A stretch of DNA of 64,000 bases from Lactifluus volemus. Lineage: Eukaryota; Basidiomycota; Agaricomycetes; Russulales; Russulaceae. The stretch spans positions 219,576 to 283,575 of the forward strand of contig WTXI01000036.1 in assembly GCA_022376515.1 (NCBI GenBank). The letters are read 5' to 3'. A model generated the notes under the pieces. It worked only from the letters and a program-made list of their open reading frames with translations, searched no databases and was not told the origin of the DNA. Positions 11,611 to 21,936 of this stretch are shown one piece after another. The position numbers and the translations under genes are program-made. The number at the start of each line of letters is the position of its first letter. Positions within the stretch are counted from its first letter, which is position 1.

Positions 11611-13005
11611 TTAGCATTGCTCCGTGAGCGGAATGTAGGCTATTAACAGTGGCCTGGTCGGGTGGCCATTTGGTTGAAAGTCTGCCGAACGGAATGGGTA
11701 GAGGTACACAAGGTACTGGAGAAATCATCCGTCCGTCGGTGCGGAGTTCTCCACCCAAGAAGTTAAAAGATACACATACCTTGATCACCGCACCCGGCCA
11801 GCTGAAGCTCGGACACACGTCGACGCTGGGGTTCCGGCGAAACTCTCCGTTGAGTTTGATGCGCCAATGAGGACGCGGATGTACCTCGCTCGCTGGAAGT
11901 TCCGCAACGCCACCGTCGGGTTCCCAGTTAGCTTCGGCGACCAGTTCCGCACAGTGATATGAGCTACGGTCATTAGGGGAGAAGGGATGGTTAACGGTTG
12001 GTCTCTTTCCGAAAGCCATGAGTTTAAACAGCCGCACGTCGATGACGTGCGATATAGAGGCCAGGGTGACTGCCTCACGGCTTTGACTGGTTATAATGAG
12101 GCGGAGTGGGATGCTGTCGCCAACGGGGTATGAAATCTAAATGATCATGCATAAGTAGACGAATGCATCGCATTGTAACCACATACAGGTATCTCGAGCT
12201 AAGGAATGGATGAGCGATACAGATAGTAGTATTATTTGGGATTTATTTACCTTACACTCCACCTCGACATAATGGCCGAACAAAACACCTTTCACGATTA
12301 CAGCGGGGAGCTTCTGATGCGACCAGGACGAATTCACAGGAAGATCAAGCCGTCGGTCGGGAGGGGTTGGGGAGGCACAGGAAGGGACTGAGGTATCTGG
12401 GGGCGAAGCATAACAGATTTTCTTCTTCAACCTGAGTCAAAGTTTACCGATAGGTAACATATAGAGAGGAAGAGAGCACGAACTTGACATTTCTAACAAA
12501 GATTTCGCGACGACGCATGGTCACCATGAGCTCGAAATTAGGGTTGCTATTATAGTCATAGGACGAGTGATGACCAAGGGCGGAGCGAATAGCTGATACA
12601 CCCGCGGACGACAATGCACCTGCGGGAAGCAGAAAGGAAAAGGGCCAACGTAATTGTCCGCCTAGGAATGACGAGCTGTCTACGTGTTGCGACAATAAAG
12701 TGTGCTTGGTCTTGTCCAACGTGATATTATGGTCGGAATCGAACACTTTCAACTATGAATATCCGGCTCAATAACAGTCACTCTGATGATTGAGCGTCAA
12801 CCCACCACAACGTCAATACTTTGCACACTTTCCAGACTACCAAGGGATAGCACAATGGATCCTTTTAATTCTTCTCCGGTGTACAACAGAGGGTGATCGT
12901 CGACGGAAGGTGCACGACTTATGACCTCAATAAGAACATAATCGATACCCCAAGACACGAGGTTGTATCGGTGGACCGTGTTGGGGGGAACTGAAGGATC
13001 AAGCA
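11611..13005 (-). CDS. Arrestin-like protein
   Basis: Exons 13005-12806, 12752-12484, 12431-12251, 12136-11780 and 11715-11611. The first exon holds the arrestin N-fold strand pattern (YTGEELKGSIVLSL ... VQSIDVV), the second the KTKHTLLS, LRWPFSFLLP and FELMVTMRRR strands, the fourth the C-fold entry YPVGDSIPLRLIITS, and the last exon YLVYLYPFRS. Fungal arrestin-related proteins act as adaptors that bring ubiquitin ligases to membrane cargo. I see no PPxY motif in the stretch read. The 5' end is uncertain: the start codon can be formed by splicing A from copy B's exon 7 (ending 13084) to TG at 13005, giving in-frame continuity with copy B. If that splice is used in a longer transcript the product is a 737-residue fusion. 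The intron 12250-12137 is long (114 nt) and might hide another exon. Confidence 0.62.
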
Positions 13006-13083
13006 CTTGGTTGTTAACGTGACGTGCTGAGTGCCCAGTGGGCCGGTCAAAACCGACGGAGTCAAGCAAGTAGCAAGACTTAC

Positions 13084-14465
13084 TACTCCATTTGTGGAAC
13101 TCTTTGGAAAGCATAGCCACCGTGACAGCTTCTCCATTTGTTCCAAGACCTTCGCGGGTGAACAGCCAATCTTCGTTTGGACACGGCGGTCGTGAGAATC
13201 GAAACAGCCTCGAAAAGGTAGACACTCACCACATGGAACCTGCTTTACCTCCGGATTAGACCTTTGCAAGTGATCCTTTATTCCATCTGGTGACAGGGTT
13301 TCCCGTGGCTGTGGATATGAAGGGAAGAGCACCACTGAGATATCAATGCCTACATACATTACCATCAAAGATTCCGTCGATCACCTCCAAGTCGTCATCA
13401 TGAATAAGGATCATATCACAGTCAGGTGCGCGCTGTTCAGTCCATATCAGGACCAAATATGTACCCGCAGTAAGGTACAGGCAGGATCTTCAGTACTCAC
13501 CTCGGCGACATGGTTTAATAGTAGGTGAAGTGGATCCCGATACTTTGGAAGTTCAGATGAAGGCTACACGTCAACGTGAAGTACAGCACTTTACTTTTGT
13601 AACCATAGGGACCGATGTGGACTCCATCTCCGGCTCACTGTCGTGCCCGTTTGAGTCGGATGCGTTTCCTGCAGCTCCTCTAAGTTGTCGAGGCAATATC
13701 TTGAGGCGGCGAGTGACACGGAAACCTCGAACGAACAGGCACTGATTCTCGGGTAGGTTCTAACACGCGTCAGTCTATCGGTCCTTGCCAATACATATAT
13801 ACAAAACTTACCGTCCCGCTAGGGCCACGATTCAACACAACTCCTGGGGTGGGAATGGATGGGACTTGCCAAGTGACGGTGTCACCAGCTACTTGAGCCC
13901 CGAATGATACCGGCGCATCCACTTGGTTCTCAAAGACGACATTAGTCGAGGACCTCGCGAGATGACAGCCAGTAACAAAGACGATCTCCTCCATCCGGTC
14001 AATTCCCAATCCAAGTCGCTTGGTGAAGCTAAACCAATTGTCGATATGCTTGATCATCCATCGCCCAAAATCACCCTTTGCAACCGTATCCTCACGTCGG
14101 GCGTCCACTGGAAGTGACAATACCGCGCCTCGTTTTCCTTGGCATAAAAACGAGACGTCGCCACCAGGAGCCACGGTAACCGCAGTGGAACGAAAATGGG
14201 TGGAATGAAGCATGCCACTGTCGATATGGTCGACCACATTGGGAGTAAGGGGCTCGTGATATTCTGGTACACCCAACCTTTGAGATGGATGGTCTGCCGG
14301 TAGAAGAGCATTGAAAAGACGGTGGAATTTGCCTACACGTATGTAACCAACGTCGCCAACCGTGACGGCGGTATAGAGCTCTCCCGGACTTGGCTCCCAC
14401 AGGGCATGGCCATAAGAATTACAGTTTATCGCAAGCTGTTCGCGAAAAATGTCATAATGGGCCAT
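13084..14465 (-). CDS. Uncharacterised basidiomycete family protein, tandem copy B
   Basis: Exons 14465-13812, 13759-13595, 13542-13501, 13432-13358, 13308-13230 and 13170-13084. It begins MAHYDIFREQLAINCNSYGH and shares with copy A the FHRLFNALLPADHPS, GAVLSLPVDARREDT, LGLGIDRMEEIVFVTG, QCLFVRGFRV, DPLHLLLNHVAE and IHDDDLEV segments, plus the last two short exons (79 and 87 nt, against 82 and 87 in A). Exon 1 of B is split in two in A. The 3' end runs in phase into the arrestin-like exon. The start lies 138 bp from the start of the divergent decarboxylase gene. No function can be assigned. Confidence 0.7.
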
Positions 14466-14603
14466 TGGGTCTGAGAGGAGGACAAGTTGCTGCGGGCGGC
14501 GATCCCTGAAATCTTATCAGTGACATCATATAGATAATCAGTTCTAAGAATAGATATTCATATAATATATTTGGTTTCTTGCCAGCCACCATCATCTCTC
14601 GCC
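14466..14603. promoter_or_regulatory. Divergent promoter between copy B and decarboxylase copy 1
   Basis: A 138-bp interval separates the two start codons. It contains an AT-rich stretch (tataatatat, about 14558). About the last 30 bases before the decarboxylase ATG are also found, diverged, upstream of the second decarboxylase copy, marking one edge of the duplication. Confidence 0.4.
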
Positions 14604-17600
14604 ATGGTCACCACTTCAAAGAAAGTGCTCAAGATCGTTCGTTCAGCTGCCAGACTTCCCATTCGTGTATCGTCAAGTCTTGGTACCGGCAAAAACTCTT
14701 TCCTACCCATCCCTGGCGAGATCCCAGTCACCATCCTCCGCGTTCAGGTCCTCTCCTGTCAGGACCTGGAGTGCAAGGACCGCACAGGTTTATGTGATCC
14801 GTGAGCACTGCCTACTTTTCCCCCTATTTATATCAATTTTCTCTAGCTTTGTGAGTGTGGCCGTTCTGAACACCCGATTTCAAACACCCGTCTCCAAACG
14901 CACCATCAACCCCGTCTTTGCCCAAAAAGATGCCACCTTCGATTTTCCCATCTACCTATCCCTAGCCGATAAGATTGGTGCCCTTGAGTTTATCGTCTGG
15001 GATAAAGACATGCTCAGAAAGGAATATATGGGCGAGCATGACTTGCCATTAGACGAATGGTTCAAAGCAAACGAGTTTGCTTTCGATGATCCCGATAATC
15101 AGGCGCGTCTCATCTAGGGATCGAATATCACCCGAGCAGCTAAATCACCCTTGTTTTCCGCAGCCTTTCTCCGTTAATCTTATGTCTTCCCACGCTACGA
15201 CCACCGCTGGTGGTACTATGCACATCAAAGTCGGCTTCGTCCACCCTCCCAATTCAACGAATCCGCCTAGTTTCGAGGAAACCTATAAATCACTCATCAG
15301 ACGTTCTCGCCCGAGCCTCGTCTCGGCGCCCCCAGTACGTCTCTCCGTCTTATCCGAGTGTCATGTCACCTACGGGATGTACCACAGACCCGAGGCATCG
15401 GTACAATCCGTTCTCACCAGAGCGGGCCGGAGTACGAAGATGACGGTCTCAACTCTGACGAGGCGGAAGGTCAAGAATGCGATGCCGAAGACGACGAGGA
15501 CGATACAGAACCCAAGACAGCCAAGCCTACCCTCTCGGTGGAACCGCCTCGCTCGCCGTCCCCGATTTTGACTCCAACCCCCTCCCCTACCACCGCGTCT
15601 CTTTCTCCCGCACAGCAATCCAGGTACTTCAAACCGTCAATGCCAAAGATTCTTTCACGACGTTCATCGCCATCTACCAGTATCTCCACTTCTTCCGAAA
15701 CGGCGGTATCTCCTCATCCATCAACCTTCGCAACCTCCTCTACCGGGGGGAAAAGGATGAGAATTTCCAGCCGACGGGAAGGGCAGAAGAGTCGTACGTA
15801 TGAGCTCGATGCAGAAAAGGACGTTGTGGGCATTGTCATGCTCGAGATTAATCGTGCAACCGACCTCCCACGGTTGCGAAACAGTGAGTCGACCGTGCCC
15901 TTCGTCACTCTAGCAATCTTGATCCATTTTCCAAGTGACCCGCACGGGGTGGGATATGGACCCTTTTGTGGTTGTCTCATTCGGCAAGAAGGTCTTCCGG
16001 ACTCGCGTCATCCGGCATAATCTGAACCCCGTGTGGGACGAGAAGCTGCTCTTCCACGTGCACGATTACGAAAAATCGTACCAAATACGGCTCACCGTGC
16101 TGGATTGGGATAAACTTTCGTCGAATGATCACGTCGGTGATGCCGCCATTGAGATTGCCGAATTAGCCGCAAACGTCCCCAAAAAAGATCCTAATACCGG
16201 TCTCTATCCTGAAGACGAAGATGGCACGCGCCCCTTCCAGGAGTTCAAACTCACGCTGGTTACGACCAAGGAGGTGCCGGAGGGCTTGAAGTGTAATCCA
16301 ACCATTACATGTCGGTGAGTGCCACGGTGCTCGTGTTGAGCAGAATATACGCTTAGTGGTACTTTCCAGTGCAAAGTACCAGCCTTATGATGCTCTACGC
16401 CAGCGCCTCTGGTATCAATTACTCAAGGAATATGATTCAGACGACACGCGCACACTTTCACACATCGAACTTACATCCATGCTTGACTCGCTCGGTTCGA
16501 CGCTCTCTACGGAGACGATCGACTCTTTCTTCACACGCTGGAACAAGAACCCACAAACGGACGAGTTAATTTTTCCCGAGGCCATCCAATGTCTCGAGAC
16601 AGAGATTTGCAGACCCACCTCGGAGAAGAAGCGTATCCGCCCGTCGGAGAACGAGGACCGCGAGCGCGAACTCGGAACAGGAACCGAAAACAGCACCCCA
16701 CATACACCTAACCTCCATGCGGGCACGCAGATACCCCCTTCCTTGGGTCTCGATTCGCTCAGCTTCTCCGGTCCTGCACTTAATATCGGCGAGTTGTCAG
16801 CACATCAGCATCCAGCACCACGGACTGTTCACCCCACGGAACCAATGCGGACGCAGGTGGCGGACCACGTGCATGAGGAGGCACGTCCGCAAGCCGTGCG
16901 CCAACCCTCGACGTCTTCCTCGCTCATGTCGGACACGGAGAATACGGTCTCGGGTTCAGGAGGAAGTATCAACGGTGACGGCAATGGTAATAGCTCTGGC
17001 GACGAAGTGTTCGAACGCGTGATCAACATCAAGAACTGCCCACTGTGCCATCGTCCGCGTCTAAACTCCAAGGCGGAACGCGACATCGTGACCCACATTG
17101 CAGTGTGCGCGAGCCAGGACTGGGCTCGCATTAATCGCGTCATGGTTGGAAATTTCGTGACCCCACTCCAGGCGCAACGCAAGTGGTACACGAAAGTGCT
17201 GTCCAAGGTGTCCGCAGGAACTTACAAGATTGGCGCGGTGTGTAATCTACCCCTCTTTTCTATAGCTTCGAGTTAAAGTGCGCCATAGAATTCTGCAAAC
17301 ATAATCGTACAGAATCGGATGACCGGTCAACTGGAGGAAGAAAAGATGCAGGTGTACGTGCGACTCGGCATCCGCCTATTATACAAGGTGAGTAACATGC
17401 CCCTCTCACCGTGGCACTCCGTCACGACTGAGACCTTTTTTTTTCTGTCAGGGCGCTCGCTCGAGGTTGGAGGGCACGCGAGGTGCGACACCTATTTTTT
17501 TCTCGTCTCATATATGAATCATCATCATAGCTCGCGGGCTTCTCAACTCCCTCACATTCAAACAGGGCATCAAGTATGACTCACCCGAGTCTGCCCGTGA

Positions 17601-18775
17601 CATTCCAGCGTTCATTGAGTTCCATAACCTCAACGTCGACGAGATATTGGATCCTTTGTCCTCTTTCAGTGCGTCTATGTACCTTTCTGACCTCCGCCGA
17701 GCCGTTAACGAAAGCGCTTCTCTAGAAACCTTTAACGAATTCTTTTATCGGTATGTTCTGTCCAATGATCACTTTCGCGGCCTTCACTCTCGTCTGCAGG
17801 AAGTTGAAACCCGAGGCGCGGCCCGTGGAGATGCTCGATGACCCGAACCGAGTCGTAAGTGGGGCAGATTGTCGACTCATGGCGTTCGAGACGATTAGCG
17901 AAGCAACACGACTGTGGATTAAAGGCCGCGAGTTTACCGTTGGCCGGCTCCTCGGTGACGCATACAAGGATCAAGCAGAACGCTATGTGGGTGGCGCACT
18001 TGTCATCTTCCGCCTTGCACCGCAAGACTATCACCGTTTTCACTCACCTGTGGATGGTACCATTGGGCCGATGACAGACATCTCGGGCGAGTATTACACT
18101 GTCAACGTAAGTGACGCCTTGATGCCATCGAGTCCATGAGGGTCATGGGTCACATGTTCAGCCACAAGCGATTCGAACGACGCTGGACGTGTACGGCGAG
18201 AATGTGCGCAAGATCGTGCAGATAGATAGCCCGCAATTTGGGCGCGTAATGACAGCGTGTATCGGAGCAATGATGGTCGGCAGCATCAAGACGACGGTGT
18301 CAAAGGGAGACTTTGTCAAGCGCGGACAGGAACTTGGATACTTTGCATTTGGTGGGTAGCGAAAAAACGTAATATCTGGCAATGACGTTGCTGACTGCGT
18401 TCTGTTCTATCACGCGTCAGGTGGCTCGACGGTCGTGTGCTTGTTTGAGAAGAACGTCGTCGAGTGGGACGAAGACCTGTTGATCAACGGACGTGCGTCG
18501 CTTGAAACTCTCGTACGGGTTGGTATGGGCATCGGGCGGCGTCGTGGATCTGCTGCGGTTCCTGTCAACGTCGCTGCCACTGGCGCGGTCAGCGGCTCTG
18601 CATGAGCGTGAAACCCTCGACCATGGCCGCTTTTGGGCCTGAGGGTACTGTACATACGAGAGCGAGCAATTATTACAGTCCAGACAACTTAGAGAAGGAT
18701 CGATAATTAAGATACGCAGTCACTTGTTGGTTTATGACCGAGAAAAAAAAGGGATTTACAGTAGCTCCACTACAT
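14560..18775 (+). repeat. Left arm of a ~4.1-kb inverted duplication
   Basis: The segment from just upstream of the decarboxylase start to about 170 bp past its stop matches the reverse complement of about 56150-60230. The matching 3' flank includes shared strings such as GATACGCAGTCACTTG and GGGATTTACAGTAGCTCCAC. The arms are about 38 kb apart and have diverged by substitutions and small indels, so the event is not recent. Confidence 0.85.
14604..18605 (+). CDS. PSD2: Phosphatidylserine decarboxylase, C2-domain (Psd2) type, copy 1
   Basis: Thirteen exons: 14604-14800, 14847-15102, 15164-15334, 15388-15883, 15936-16314, 16370-17237, 17289-17387, 17452-17482, 17531-17668, 17726-17750, 17800-18106, 18162-18351, 18421-18605. 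They join to 1113 residues, normal for fungal Psd2. Order: first C2 domain ([15 protein letters not shown] ... FIVWDKDM), acidic linker, second C2 ([19 protein letters not shown] ... [14 protein letters not shown]), an EF-hand-like loop ([12 protein letters not shown]), a Cys/His cluster ([10 protein letters not shown]), then the decarboxylase with [20 protein letters not shown] and the GGST self-cleavage site whose Ser becomes the pyruvoyl group. It makes phosphatidylethanolamine from phosphatidylserine in endomembranes. The second intron (15103-15163) starts with GC, not GT; reading through it hits a stop, and splicing it restores the family sequence. Copy 1 is intact; copy 2 is broken. Confidence 0.93.
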
Positions 18776-20040
18776 CTCAGGCCGGATTTCCGAGGAAGCG
18801 AATCTGAACTTGAAGGTGGTTCAAAAGAACGCTCCTGGAGTACTCGGGTGTCTCAACGCGGTGCCAACAACCATACCCAGGTGACGTGATGTAGACACTT
18901 TCTTCCCTGGCTTTCCTATCATTTACGATGACGATGCCAGAATGAACAACTTCGACCTCAATAACAGCAAACATATGACATGAGTGACTGTCCTCGGGTC
19001 ATTCACCCTGTGAGGTCACAAGAAATGGCTGTTTTTTCTGAGGGTCTGGCAGGGAAGCGTGATACAGTGGGGGAGAGCCCAAAACAACAAAAAAGAAAAT
19101 GGCGAGAGATGTTGGCAGTATATGGGAATAACGGGATCGTGAAAGCGGGGAACTCTCCCTGCTTGTGAGTTCAAATAAATTGAAGAAAGGTGGACAGAGG
19201 GGCGAGGGGAAGAAAGAGGGAGAGCAGTGACGAGAGGAGGAGGAAAATGCGAAAAAGTCCCGTTTGGCTGGAGATCTAAGCGAGGTGAGAGGCGAGATTT
19301 TGAAGGTAGAGATGAGATTTCGAGGGAGATAAAAGCAGAGAGACTTGAGGAAACTTTAGAAGCAGACGAGATTTCGAGAACAACTGGTGAGCGGCGTATT
19401 TTCGCTGGCTCGTTTGTACATTCGAGAACTGTATTTAAGTACATTCGAGCCCAGTAGTCTAATAGGGAAGACACGTCGAGAGCGGACCAGTAAGTAATAA
19501 CACGAACTGAACGGGGCGAAGAGAACGGTCGAGGAGGTAAGTACGAAACGTCGGAAGTGAGATGGGGATGAAAGGGAGAAAAAAAGGGGGAGTCTACAGG
19601 TAGGGGAGAAGGGAAAACGCAGCCTGGAACGAGAGACGAAAAGGTAGACACGAGGAGTCAAGAATAATGCCAAAACAAGTGGACAATGGGATGCGAGGTA
19701 AACTAGAACGAAACGGGAGACACAGGAAGCATGAGGCATGAAAGAAACAAAGAGGAAAACAAGGAAAACGCTGTGCAGCGCGAGGCCGCAGTGAGCGGGT
19801 CTATGGCCGAGGCGTAAGTGCGTCGTGGCCGAGGGCGATCGTGGCCCTGTCTATCGAGATCGAGGCCGCGAGAACGAGGTCTAAAGCTTGAAAACCAGCC
19901 GAGGGAAACGGCGAAAGTGGCACGAGACGAGACGAGAAGGAGAGGCACGAGTCGGGCGTACAACGATACACGAATGGAGGTTTCGCGGTCAGCCGCGAGG
20001 CTGACCCTACAATCGATACATTAACCTGTAACCGCCAACC
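18606..20040. other. Convergent 3' region with duplicated flank and long purine-rich tract
   Basis: The first ~170 bp are the duplicated decarboxylase 3' flank. From about 19180 to 19990 the plus strand is strongly enriched in G and A with few pyrimidine runs. Open frames on the minus strand here are Ser/Pro/Phe-rich low complexity with no family likeness, so I do not call a gene. Confidence 0.5.
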
Positions 20041-21053
20041 CTATTGATCAGTGAAGAGTAAGGGCTCGGTCTCTGTCGTCAGTGGCGTCGGATTGAGCGG
20101 CAGTATGCACTCCGTGAGGAGGGAATAGAGATATGGGTAGTCCGGCCTCTCTTTAAAAGAAAGGGACCGTATGTAGTCCAGGAAGAAGAGGAATGGCTGT
20201 GGCAGTCCCTCACAAAGGGTCTCAACCGTTGTCCCTTGCTTCAACCTCAAGACTTGGTCACGATGGACTTGGCCGGGATGGACATCAATGCCCTGCCAGG
20301 GTAGCCGTCCCTTTATGAGGGACACAATGACATATCCCAATGACTCGAGATCGTCGCGTCGTGATTGAGTACGGCCTAGGTGGCCGTTTATCGATGAGTA
20401 ACGAATAGCTCCAATCTCATCGAAGCTCTTGACTCGGTCGACGTGCTTTTGCGTCTCCAGGTTGCGGAAAAGCCGAGCGAGTCCAAAGTCGATGAGAAAG
20501 ACTTGGCTTTCTCTGTCACCGGTACCCAACATAAAGTTGTTTGGTTTGAGGTCCCGATGAACATAATGGTGATCGTGTAGGGACTTGAGAATTGAAAGCT
20601 TAGAATAAGATGTAAATAAAAGCAAACTTCAAGCATAGGGAGAAAATACCATCTGCTTTGCGTAACCAAAAACGGTGTTGGCATCGAGCACGCTCTGTTG
20701 TGCCAACTCCTCGAGTGTGCACCCAAGGCGGCTGAGCACCAAGACGTTATATCGCCCTTCCATGCCGTACCAAAGCATCTTGGGAATGCCAGGCATTCCC
20801 GACATCTCCCGATACACCTCGTTTCACAGTCCAGTTCTGAGACCCATTCCTGGGTAACCTCAAGCTTGACAGCAACTTCTCTCCCTTTCTTAAGATCTCT
20901 TGCGAGATAAACCGTTCCTAAACAGAGTAGAGGTAGGTGTCATGGCCCAGATGGCCTTCAGATTGACGTACCGAAAGACCCAGCACCAAGCAGTTCTCCT
21001 AACTGGTATCTACCACCTACTCGTACCACATCTTTCCCAACAATATCAGGCAT
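20041..21053 (-). CDS. Casein kinase 1-like protein kinase, frame broken once
   Basis: Exons 21053-20972, 20917-20650 and 20598-20041. It opens with a glycine loop (LGAGSFGTVYLARD), then the lysine strand VAVKLEVTQEWVSEL, the catalytic loop YVHRDLKPNNFM, the DFG motif LIDFGLARLF, and the CK1 signature (IGAIRYSSINGHLG, DDLESLGYV, GRLPWQGI). CK1 kinases phosphorylate acidic or primed substrates. Near 20823 one base is missing: GAA ACG AG is followed directly by GTG TAT CGG in the next frame (VYREMSGMPGIPKM). With one base restored by count only, the protein would be about 300 residues, short for CK1 but with a full kinase fold. Either this is a recent pseudogene or an assembly indel. Confidence 0.75.
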
Positions 21054-21155
21054 TAGGCCAAAGGGTGAAAATTGTGGTGGGGTATCCTGGGTTGGATAGG
21101 TTGATATGAGGGGAGCGTGAGGGTTGGGACTCAAAAGTCTTTACGTTTTTTGCCG

Positions 21156-21243
21156 TCAGGGCGCTCCCTCATAGCTCGTGGGCCTCTCAACTCACTCACC
21201 CAAGTCTGCCCGTGACATTCCAGCGTTCATCGAGTTCCATAAT
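21156..21243 (+). pseudogene. Relic of phosphatidylserine decarboxylase exons 8-9
   Basis: Three short blocks match copy 1 in order: the acceptor and first bases of exon 8 (GTCAGGGCGCTC), the acceptor and start of exon 9 (CATAGCTCGTGGGCCTCTCA), and the later part of exon 9 (TCTGCCCGTGACATTCCAGC). Two internal stretches are missing, including most of intron 8. It is too short to act and is a dispersed fragment about 2.5 kb past the copy 1 gene. Confidence 0.75.
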
Positions 21244-21936
21244 GTAAGGTGGCCAAATGCAGACACCTTACTGTAATAAATAATTGTTGATTCACACCTG
21301 AAATATTGTAATTGTGTGAATTAATGAGTAGTTACTGCTTTTTTTTTAAAAAAAAACTGCATTTGTATACCGCAACATGTGACTATGACAAAGACGCGGA
21401 CCCCGAACTACGGGATTGGTATAGGCGATGGTATGGAAGGCAGGAGAGTAGCAGTAAGACTAGACGGAAGCGTGGCATTGGGAGGCGGGAAGGGGTAAAG
21501 TAGTTACTGCTTAGGATCGAAGATCCTAAGCTATCATAATTATCCGGGCCGGCTTGAGGCTGCCCCTGGCGTCTCGCGTCAAATGACACAGCCGGCCCGG
21601 CCCGCCTAGATAACAGGCAATTAAGCAACGCTGCGACATTCTGCGAGTGTTGCACATTGATCCCAGCAGTGCACCCCGATGGAGTGCCCTAGATTTCTGA
21701 GATGCGTGAAAACAACGCGATCAAGGGAAAAATCAAAAGTAAATGCAATATGAAACAATCAGGAAGATTGCAACAGATCGGACAGATCTTAGTTGGAATG
21801 GAGTGCCGATTATCAGGTACCGTACACCATAATTGATAAAATCGTGTATTACTGATTGGCCTGATTTGCCCCGTACGGTAGTAATTGTAGAATGAGATAC
21901 GAATGTTTGTTTTTCGATATGTAAAGCTTAGTTTCC
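21244..21936. other. Intergenic, nothing recognised
   Basis: Contains a run of T followed by a run of A near 21340 and a GC-rich patch with repeated GCCGGCC-type words at about 21546-21605. No gene is recognised. Confidence 0.35.

Noticed and set aside
15100..15120. Stop codon in Psd2 copy 1 after [10 protein letters not shown]
   Set aside because: It lies inside a GC-AG intron; splicing restores the family sequence, so this is not a frameshift.
19016..19963. Long minus-strand open frames of 86-211 residues
   Set aside because: They are the reverse of a purine-rich tract and code Ser/Pro/Phe/Leu low complexity; no start context, exon chain or motif.
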